In this document: positions 1 through 4,617 of the stretch, one piece after another
Numbering within the stretch: position 1 is the stretch's first letter
Layout: every line of letters starts with the position of its first letter
Assembly: GCA_938049795.1 (NCBI GenBank)
Contig: CALLCD010000171.1
Location: 1 to 7,732, forward strand
DNA from: an uncultured Hyphomonadaceae bacterium
Lineage (GTDB): Bacteria > Pseudomonadota > Alphaproteobacteria > Caulobacterales > Hyphomonadaceae
Direction: 5' to 3'
DNA length: 7,732 nt
The notes under the pieces: generated by a model
Told to the model about the DNA's origin: nothing
What the model saw: the letters and a program-made list of their open reading frames with translations, nothing else
Database searches by the model: none
Position numbers and translations under genes: made by a program

Positions 1-743
1 TAGAACTCGGTCGATGCCGCGTCCAGCGCGAGCGCAATGTCTTCGCCTGGCTTATAGCCCGCTGTCTCGACCGCTTTGAGAATGAACTCAATGGCCTCGT
101 TCGCCGAGTTCAGCCCCGGCGCAAACCCGCCCTCGTCGCCGACATTGGTGTTGTGGCCGGCCTCCGACAAGCCCTTTTTTAGGGCATGAAACACTTCCGC
201 ACCCATCCGCAGACCGTCCGCAAACGTGTCCGCATTGACCGGCATGATCATAAATTCCTGAATATCAATCGGATTGTCGGCATGCTCGCCGCCATTGATG
301 ATGTTCATCATCGGGCATGGCAAAATCCGCGCATTCGCCCCGCCGACATAGCGGTAAAGCGGCAGCGAACAGCTCTCTGCAGCCGCTTTGGCCACAGCCA
401 TCGACACACCTAAAAGCGCATTCGCCCCGAGGCGGGACTTGTTCTCTGTGCCGTCAAGTTCGAGCATCATCTCATCGATCAGGCGCTGCTCTGTTGCGTC
501 GAGCCCCGTCAACTCATTAGAGATCTCGCCATTGACTGCATCGACCGCTTTGAGCACGCCCTTGCCATTATACCGCCCTTCGCCGTCGCGCAGTTCGTGC
601 GCCTCATAAGCGCCCGTTGACGCGCCAGAAGGCACCGCCGCGCGGCCCGTTGCGCCATCGGCCAGCGTCACTTCAGCTTCAACCGTCGGATTGCCGCGAC
701 TGTCGAGGATTTCGCGGGCAAAAATGTCAATAATCTCGCTCAT
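1..743 (-). CDS. eno: Enolase, N-terminal 247 residues (3' end beyond window)
   Basis: Enolase (phosphopyruvate hydratase) interconverts 2-phosphoglycerate and phosphoenolpyruvate in cytoplasmic glycolysis and is often an RNA-degradosome partner. Translation from ATG at 743-741 gives MSEIIDIFAREILDSRGNPT, the usual enolase start. Visible signatures are the mobile loop PSGASTG (38-44, with Mg-binding Ser42), GGEHADN (His154), DIQEFMIMP (Glu163), VGDEGGFAP (Asp203/Glu204) and ALALDAAS, where Asp241 is the first catalytic Mg ligand. The other two Mg ligands and the catalytic lysines lie beyond the window, because families run about 425 residues and the frame is still open at base 1. GGAG lies 10 bases before the ATG and serves as the ribosome site. 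The gene follows DUF1244 in the same direction after 118 bases. One small oddity is Cys143 in LPCPMMN, where Val is usual. The identification is certain. Confidence 0.98.
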   Translation of the reverse strand, partial: MSEIIDIFAREILDSRGNPTVEAEVTLADGATGRAAVPSGASTGAYEAHELRDGEGRYNGKGVLKAVDAVNGEISNELTGLDATEQRLIDEMMLELDGTENKSRLGANALLGVSMAVAKAAAESCSLPLYRYVGGANARILPCPMMNIINGGEHADNPIDIQEFMIMPVNADTFADGLRMGAEVFHALKKGLSEAGHNTNVGDEGGFAPGLNSANEAIEFILKAVETAGYKPGEDIALALDAASTEF

Positions 744-744
744 A

Positions 745-770
745 GGGTCAAAGCTCCAAATGGGTCAAAG
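745..770 (-). repeat. Direct repeat CTTTGACCC x2 before eno start
   Basis: On the minus strand CTTTGACCC occurs twice, at 770-762 and 753-745, 17 bases apart start to start. The second copy ends two bases before the eno ATG, and the ribosome site GGAG lies between the copies. The repeat is exact over nine bases. It could be an operator or translational control element for eno, or chance; the sequence alone does not decide. Confidence 0.5.
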
Positions 771-817
771 TCTAGCCAGCGCAAGTGCGCGCGTGCGGTC
801 CGTCGCTAATGCGATCT

Positions 818-853
818 GCATGCAAGCGCAAGTCCAAGCGCCAGTCCAACCGC
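818..853 (-). repeat. Three imperfect 12-bp tandem repeats upstream of eno
   Basis: Read on the minus strand, three consecutive 12-base units stand between the DUF1244 stop and eno: GCGGTTGGACTG (853-842), GCGCTTGGACTT (841-830) and GCGCTTGCATGC (829-818). Units one and two differ at two positions; unit three keeps only the first seven bases of unit two. The 13-base string GCGCTTGGACTTG spanning unit two recurs exactly upstream of rpmF (1534-1522). TTGGAC resembles a -35 hexamer, so the units may be part of the eno promoter or a regulator site. A nearby perfect palindrome, GCGCACTTGCGC, sits at 779-790. Function is inferred only from position. Confidence 0.55.
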
Positions 854-861
854 GTTTCATC

Positions 862-1170
862 TCAATCGGGCTTGGCCGTGCGCGCCTTGAACGCGGCGAG
901 TTGCTCAGGCGTGGCAGGCTGTTGATGGTTCGCCTTCCAATCCGCATAAGGCATGCCGTACACCCGCGCCCGCACCTCGTCCTTGGACATCTCGATACCG
1001 GCCTCCTCCGCCGCCTCGCCATACCAGTCGCCAAGGCAATTGCGGCAAAAGTCCGCCAGAATCATCAGGTCAATATTTTGTACGTCCTTGTTGGCATCAA
1101 GATGGCTGAGCAGACGCCGAAACGCGGCCGCGTCGAGCCTGTCTTGTTGCTCCTTGGTCAAATCTGGCAT
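862..1170 (-). CDS. DUF1244 family protein
   Basis: This 102-residue cytoplasmic protein belongs to the DUF1244 family, small proteins of unknown function common in Proteobacteria and often found beside eno in alphaproteobacteria. The family core is clear: AAFRRLLSHL, then DVQNIDLMILADFCRNCLGDWYGEAA, then MSKDEVRARVYGMPYADWKA, followed by a polar tail ending KARTAKPD. The FCRNC cysteine pair is a family hallmark, but I cannot name a bound ligand. No signal peptide or membrane segment is visible. An in-frame ATG at 1188 would add MRQETG. I prefer 1170 because AGGA stands seven bases before it, while 1188 has no good ribosome site and the family normally begins near MPDLTKEQ. It follows rpmF by 130 bases, with a terminator-like hairpin between them, and probably has its own promoter. 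Confidence 0.9.
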   Translation of the reverse strand: MPDLTKEQQDRLDAAAFRRLLSHLDANKDVQNIDLMILADFCRNCLGDWYGEAAEEAGIEMSKDEVRARVYGMPYADWKANHQQPATPEQLAAFKARTAKPD

Positions 1171-1204
1171 TCCGGTTTCCTGTCGCATATCTCATCGGCC
1201 CTCT

Positions 1205-1232
1205 TCATAAGCCAGCCCACGCACCCCCACAA
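1205..1232 (-). promoter_or_regulatory. Candidate promoter for the DUF1244 gene
   Basis: On the minus strand TTGTGG (1232-1227) is followed after 16 bases by TTATGA (1210-1205), an acceptable -35/-10 pair. Transcription would begin near 1198, leaving a leader of about 27 bases to the ATG at 1170 and too little room for the alternative ATG at 1188. It lies immediately downstream of the rpmF hairpin, as expected for a new transcript start. Prediction is by eye only. Confidence 0.35.
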
Positions 1233-1233
1233 C

Positions 1234-1265
1234 GCAAAATGCCCCCGCCTGTGAAGGCCGAGGGC
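1234..1265 (-). terminator. Candidate intrinsic terminator after rpmF
   Basis: The transcript read leftward forms a GC-rich hairpin. GCCCTCG (1265-1259) pairs with CGGGGGC (1247-1241, one G-T pair), and an inner CCT/AGG pairing closes a four-base TCAC loop with one bulged base. ATTTTG follows directly, giving four Ts. It begins 35 bases after the rpmF stop. The T run is short, so termination may be partial and allow read-through into DUF1244 and eno. Confidence 0.6.
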
Positions 1266-1300
1266 AATTACAATCTGCTCCAACCGCAAGTCAGACGGGC

Positions 1301-1483
1301 TTAATCGTCTTTTGGTTCGAGGATCTGGCGACCGCGATACATGCCGGTCTTCAGATCAATATGGTGCGGACGGCGCAGCTCGCCGCTATCAGCATCTTCG
1401 ATATAGGTGTTGCCTGCCAGCCGGTCATGCGCACGGCGCTGGCCACGACGGGATTTCGAGATTTTACTCTTGGGGACAGCCAT
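1301..1483 (-). CDS. rpmF: 50S ribosomal protein L32
   Basis: L32 (bL32) is a small basic protein of the large ribosomal subunit. The 60-residue product begins MAVPKSKISKSRRGQRRAHD, the standard L32 N-terminus. It continues with GNTYIEDADSGELRRPHHIDL and KTGMYRGRQIL, a typical alphaproteobacterial sequence. The cysteine pairs of zinc-binding L32 proteins are absent, so this is the C-minus, zinc-independent type. Length matches the family. GGAAGAG lies four bases before the ATG. The gene lies 85 bases after pyrG with a hairpin in the gap, and is followed by a terminator-like hairpin. Its place between pyrG and DUF1244 is not the most common position for rpmF. The identification is certain. Confidence 0.98.
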   Translation of the reverse strand: MAVPKSKISKSRRGQRRAHDRLAGNTYIEDADSGELRRPHHIDLKTGMYRGRQILEPKDD

Positions 1484-1505
1484 GTTGCTCTTCCAAATCT
1501 GCTAT

Positions 1506-1519
1506 GGCCGCACGCGGCC
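1506..1519. repeat. GC-rich inverted repeat in rpmF leader
   Basis: GGCCGC at 1506-1511 and GCGGCC at 1514-1519 form a perfect six-base inverted repeat around a two-base centre, 22 bases before the rpmF start codon. In RNA it could form a small, tight hairpin just ahead of the ribosome site; in DNA it could be a dimer-binding site. No function can be assigned. Confidence 0.45.
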
Positions 1520-1530
1520 TTCAAGTCCAA

Positions 1531-1557
1531 GCGCGTGTCTTAGCCAGACAGACGCGC
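1531..1557 (-). other. Hairpin between pyrG and rpmF
   Basis: The leftward transcript can fold GCGCG (1557-1553), a two-base bulge, then TGTCT (1550-1546) against AGACA (1540-1536) and CGCGC (1535-1531) with a five-base loop: ten base pairs beginning 12 bases after the pyrG stop. No T run follows, so it is a poor intrinsic terminator; an attenuating, RNA-processing or 3'-end stabilising hairpin is more likely. Its left end overlaps the 13-base string shared with the eno leader (1522-1534). Confidence 0.5.
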
Positions 1558-1568
1558 AATTGCAAGCG

Positions 1569-3203
1569 TCAAACCAGACGAGACTGAACTTTTGCCGCCT
1601 CAATGAAACTCGAGAACAGCGGATGCGGTTCAAACGGCCGTGATTTCAGCTCCGGATGGTACTGCACACCGATAAACCACGGATGGTCCGCCAGTTCAAA
1701 AATCTCCGGCAGTTTGCCGTCCGGCGACATGCCCGAAAAGATCACCCCGGCCTTCTCCAGATCCTCGCGATAGCCGACATTGACCTCATAACGATGCCGA
1801 TGGCGCTCGGAAATCTCGGTCGTGCCGTAAATGCGGGCCACAAGACTATCGGCTTGCAAAATCGCCGGATACGCACCGAGCCGCATCGTGCCACCCTTAT
1901 CAGTATTGGCCGTGCGGACCTGTTTCTCATTGCCCTTGGTCCACTGCTCCATCAGGCCGACCAGCGGATTGTCCGTCGGGCCAAACTCCGCGCTTGACGC
2001 CCCCTCAATCCCCGCCAGCGAGCGCGCCGCCTCAACGACCGACAGCTGCATCCCATAGCATATCCCAAAGCACGGTATCCGCCGCTTACGGGCAAACTGC
2101 GCCGCACGGATCTTGCCATGCGCGCCGCGTTCACCAAAGCCGCCGGGCAGGATAATCCCGTGCACGCCTTCGAGCACTTCAAGCGGGGTCGTCCCATCAT
2201 CAAACTGTTCAGAATCCACGAGCCGGATATCGACCTTGACCTTATTGGCCAGCCCGCCATGTGCGAGCGCTTCCATGACCGATTTATACGCGTCCGGCAC
2301 ATCGGTATATTTGCCGACCAGACCAATACAGACCGTCCCGTCCGGATTGTGGATAGTCTGCGCAATATCGTTCCATTTGCTAAGATCGGGCTCGGGCGCG
2401 TCGCCAATCCGGAAATGCTCAAGCACTTCGGTATCAAGCCCTTCGGCATGATAGGTCGCCGGCACATCGTAGATATGCCCGACATCGCTCGCCTCGATCA
2501 CGCTGGACGGGCGGACATTACAGAAGCTCGCAATCTTCTTCTTCTCGGTTTCAGGGATCGGCCGGTCACAGCGGCAAAGCAAGACATCGGGCTGAATGCC
2601 GATCGAACGCAATTCCTTGACCGAGTGCTGGGTCGGCTTGGTCTTCATCTCGCCTGCAGCCGGAATATAAGGCAACAGCGTCAAATGGATAAAGACCGCG
2701 CGCTCTGGCCCCAATTCCTGACCAAGCTGCCGGATCGCTTCGAAGAAAGGCAATCCCTCAATATCGCCCACCGTGCCGCCAATCTCGCACAAAACGAAAT
2801 CTACGCCCTCGCCGGGGTCCGACAGGACAAACTCTTTAATGGCATCGGTCACATGCGGAATGACCTGAATGGTCGCGCCGAGATAATCCCCGCGCCGCTC
2901 GCGCTCAAGGATCTCGCGATAGATCTGGCCCGTCGTAATATTGTCAGACTTGCGCGCGGACACGCCGGTAAAGCGCTCATAATGCCCCAAATCGAGATCC
3001 GTCTCCGCCCCATCATCGGTCACAAATACTTCGCCATGCTGACGCGGCGACATCGTCCCTGGATCAACATTGAGATAGGGATCAAGCTTACGCAAGCGCA
3101 CGCCATAGCCGCGCGCCTGTAACAAGGTTCCCAGCGCAGCAGACGCAATGCCTTTGCCCAATGAGGACACCACGCCGCCAGTAATGAAAATGTAGCGGAT
3201 CAT
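1569..3203 (-). CDS. pyrG: CTP synthase
   Basis: CTP synthase converts UTP to CTP using ATP and glutamine, the last step of pyrimidine nucleotide synthesis, in the cytoplasm. The 544-residue product is full length. The N-terminal synthetase domain (about 1-270) opens with the P-loop GGVVSSLGKG (9-18) and has the DGAETDLDLGHYERF block (64-78, Mg ligand Asp71) and CEIGGTVGDIEG (139-150, Glu140). The C-terminal class I glutamine amidotransferase domain (about 290-544) has ILPGGFGERG (351-360), the nucleophile Cys382 in FGICYGMQ, and His516/Glu518 in VQYHPEL completing the triad. All expected catalytic residues are present. The ATG at 3203 is preceded by GAGG five bases away, and MIRYIFITGG is the normal family start. 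It lies 60 bases after secG in the same direction, likely one transcript with tpiA and secG. The identification is certain. Confidence 0.99.
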   Translation of the reverse strand: MIRYIFITGGVVSSLGKGIASAALGTLLQARGYGVRLRKLDPYLNVDPGTMSPRQHGEVFVTDDGAETDLDLGHYERFTGVSARKSDNITTGQIYREILERERRGDYLGATIQVIPHVTDAIKEFVLSDPGEGVDFVLCEIGGTVGDIEGLPFFEAIRQLGQELGPERAVFIHLTLLPYIPAAGEMKTKPTQHSVKELRSIGIQPDVLLCRCDRPIPETEKKKIASFCNVRPSSVIEASDVGHIYDVPATYHAEGLDTEVLEHFRIGDAPEPDLSKWNDIAQTIHNPDGTVCIGLVGKYTDVPDAYKSVMEALAHGGLANKVKVDIRLVDSEQFDDGTTPLEVLEGVHGIILPGGFGERGAHGKIRAAQFARKRRIPCFGICYGMQLSVVEAARSLAGIEGASSAEFGPTDNPLVGLMEQWTKGNEKQVRTANTDKGGTMRLGAYPAILQADSLVARIYGTTEISERHRHRYEVNVGYREDLEKAGVIFSGMSPDGKLPEIFELADHPWFIGVQYHPELKSRPFEPHPLFSSFIEAAKVQSRLV

Positions 3204-3263
3204 GGGACCTCAAAATGCGCTGATTCGACCAAAATCAAACAAAGGACTTCGGACCAGTTCGGT

Positions 3264-3689
3264 TTATTGCGGATTATCCACAGGTTCTGTCTCCGGCTCT
3301 GTCACACCATCAAGCGCGGGCGCAATCTGCTCAGGCCCGTCAAGCGACAGCGATGTGTCCCCTTCATCGAGCAAGGGCGCCAAAGGCTCCGCTGGCGTCA
3401 CATTCCCTTCCGCATCGCGCTCTTCAGCTTCAACCTGCCGCTCAACATCAGAGCGCGTATCGAGGGCTTCGTTCGCCAATCGGGTCAAACCGAGACTGGT
3501 GATAAAGAACACTGCGCCGACAATCATCGTCACCCGCACCAGAGCGCCCGCAGCGCCGCGCCCGGTCATCAACCCGCCGCCACCGCCGCCGCCAATCCCC
3601 AGCGCCCCGCCTTCGGATTTCTGGAGCATGATCACTGCCGTCATGACGACGCAAGCAATAATATGTATGACGAGAAGCACATTTTGCAT
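3264..3689 (-). CDS. secG: Preprotein translocase subunit SecG
   Basis: SecG is the small inner-membrane subunit of the SecYEG translocon and assists SecA-driven export. The 141-residue product has a first membrane helix at about 3-22 (VLLVIHIIACVVMTAVIMLQ) and the family motif LQKSEGGALGIGGG (22-35). A run of seven glycines (33-39) and MTGRGAAG follow, then a second helix at about 49-69 (ALVRVTMIVGAVFFITSLGL). From residue 72 an acidic tail carries about 20 Asp/Glu against three Arg and looks disordered; such tails are common in alphaproteobacterial SecG and make it longer than the E. coli protein (about 110). The gene starts 98 bases after tpiA and ends 60 bases before pyrG, the standard tpiA-secG-pyrG order. 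The ribosome site is weak (GGAC about 12 bases before the ATG at 3689). The glycine run is encoded by a GCC-like triplet tract (3573-3593). Confidence 0.96.
   Translation of the reverse strand: MQNVLLVIHIIACVVMTAVIMLQKSEGGALGIGGGGGGGLMTGRGAAGALVRVTMIVGAVFFITSLGLTRLANEALDTRSDVERQVEAEERDAEGNVTPAEPLAPLLDEGDTSLSLDGPEQIAPALDGVTEPETEPVDNPQ
3274..3282 (+). other. Perfect DnaA-box consensus in the 3' end of secG
   Basis: TTATCCACA matches the strict DnaA-box consensus TTATNCACA exactly. It lies within the last codons of secG, 69 bases or more upstream of the pyrG start. A near match (CTATCCACA, minus strand 2356-2348) lies inside pyrG. A single box inside a coding region could be chance, a DnaA titration site or a regulatory site for pyrG. 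There is no cluster or AT-rich stretch, so this is not an origin. Confidence 0.3.
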
Positions 3690-3787
3690 GTTGGTTTAAG
3701 TCCCGAATGATCGTTTGAGCGGAGATAAGCCGATTATGGCCCCGCGCCAACCCCACAAGCTCACTTTTGCACTCAGAGGCGCAGGTT

Positions 3788-4531
3788 TTAGCCAGCCGAC
3801 CGGAAAATTGCGAGAAAATCCGAAGCTTTCAGACTGGCCCCGCCAATCAACCCGCCATCGACATTCGCAACGCCCAAAATCTCGGCGGCATTGGCTGGCT
3901 TCATCGAGCCACCATAAAGAATCTGGACACCCTGCCCCTGATCGCCAAACCGTGCTGTCAGCGCCGTCCGGATCTCCAAATGCACTTCTGCAATCTGCTC
4001 TGCGCTGGCCGTCAGCCCCGTCCCGATGGCCCAGATCGGTTCATAAGCAACCACAAAAGGATGCCCGGCCAGACCATCAGGCAGCGACGCACCAAGCTGG
4101 TCGAGCACGATTTTGCGCGTCAAACCCGCCTCCCGATCAGCAAGGCTCTCGCCAACACAGACAATCGGGATCAGCCCCGCTTCAATCGCCGCCATTACTT
4201 TCAAGGCAACATCCGCGCTCGCTTCCCCATGATCGGCGCGCCGCTCCGAGTGACCAAGAATCACATAAGCCGCACCAATATCCGCCAGCATTTGCGCTGA
4301 AACATCGCCCGTATGCGCGCCCGAGACAGCCGAATGGCAGGTTTGCGCCCCAATTTTCAGCGCCGTGCCTTTGGTCTGTCCGGCAAAACCGCCAAGCAAT
4401 GTAAACGGCGGACAGATCAGACAATCAGCATCAATATCAGCACCTTCAAGCCCCGAAACAATCTCCGCGATGACGTCCGAACTGGCCCGCAAGCCATTCA
4501 TTTTCCAGTTTCCGGCAATTAGCTTGCGCAT
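3788..4531 (-). CDS. tpiA: Triosephosphate isomerase
   Basis: Triosephosphate isomerase interconverts dihydroxyacetone phosphate and glyceraldehyde 3-phosphate in cytoplasmic glycolysis and gluconeogenesis. The 247-residue product is full length for this (beta/alpha)8 barrel enzyme. It has AGNWKMN (6-12, catalytic Asn8 and Lys10), ILGHSERR (91-98, electrophile His94), AYEPIWAIGTG (162-172, catalytic base Glu164 and the flexible loop 6), YGGSMKP (206-212) and GGLIGGASL (226-234) for phosphate binding. All catalytic residues are intact. GGAG lies 10 bases before the ATG at 4531, and MRKLIAGNWKMNG is a typical start. It is the first gene of the leftward cluster, divergent from ppiD across 86 bases, so its promoter must lie in or near 4532-4617. 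I could not settle on a convincing promoter pair on this strand. The identification is certain. Confidence 0.99.
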   Translation of the reverse strand: MRKLIAGNWKMNGLRASSDVIAEIVSGLEGADIDADCLICPPFTLLGGFAGQTKGTALKIGAQTCHSAVSGAHTGDVSAQMLADIGAAYVILGHSERRADHGEASADVALKVMAAIEAGLIPIVCVGESLADREAGLTRKIVLDQLGASLPDGLAGHPFVVAYEPIWAIGTGLTASAEQIAEVHLEIRTALTARFGDQGQGVQILYGGSMKPANAAEILGVANVDGGLIGGASLKASDFLAIFRSAG

Positions 4532-4582
4532 CTTGTCACTTCTCCGATCTTGCCTATCTCTTCGCCCCCGCGTAGCAAGCTA
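4520..4582. repeat. 8-bp inverted repeat flanking the divergent promoter region
   Basis: TAGCTTGC (4520-4527, inside the first codons of tpiA) and GCAAGCTA (4575-4582, upstream of ppiD) are exact inverted copies separated by 47 bases. They frame the space where both divergent promoters should lie. They might bind a shared regulator by looping, but eight bases is short enough to be chance. Confidence 0.35.
4533..4560 (+). promoter_or_regulatory. Candidate promoter for ppiD-trpE
   Basis: TTGTCA (4533-4538), 16 bases, then TATCTC (4555-4560) make a moderate -35/-10 pair in the only space available upstream of ppiD. Transcription would start near 4567, giving a leader of about 50 bases. The -35 matches well and the -10 only partly. 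Called by eye. Confidence 0.3.
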
Positions 4583-4617
4583 AAGAACAAGACTCAAGAA
4601 GATGCGGACCTATTCCT

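Noticed and set aside
691..1254. Open frame of 187 codons on the plus strand across eno, its leader and DUF1244
   Set aside because: It covers two real genes on the other strand, its product is low-complexity and Arg-rich, and no ribosome site or family match is visible.
1502..1530. TTGGAC-17-CCATAG on the minus strand as an rpmF promoter
   Set aside because: The -10 hexamer matches poorly. The -35 part is noted only because it belongs to the string shared with the eno leader.
2118..3122. Open frame of 334 codons on the plus strand opposite pyrG
   Set aside because: It is fully antisense to a complete, conserved CTP synthase, has no recognisable domain, and is explained by codon bias of the GC-rich opposite strand.
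3733..3738. CATAAT on the minus strand as a possible -10 for secG
   Set aside because: No convincing -35 lies 15-18 bases upstream; TTGTGG is only 14 bases away, so it was not listed as a promoter.
3715..4404. Open frame of 229 codons on the plus strand opposite tpiA
   Set aside because: Antisense to a full tpiA with intact active site; the product is rich in Arg, Pro, Ser and Gln as expected for a shadow frame.
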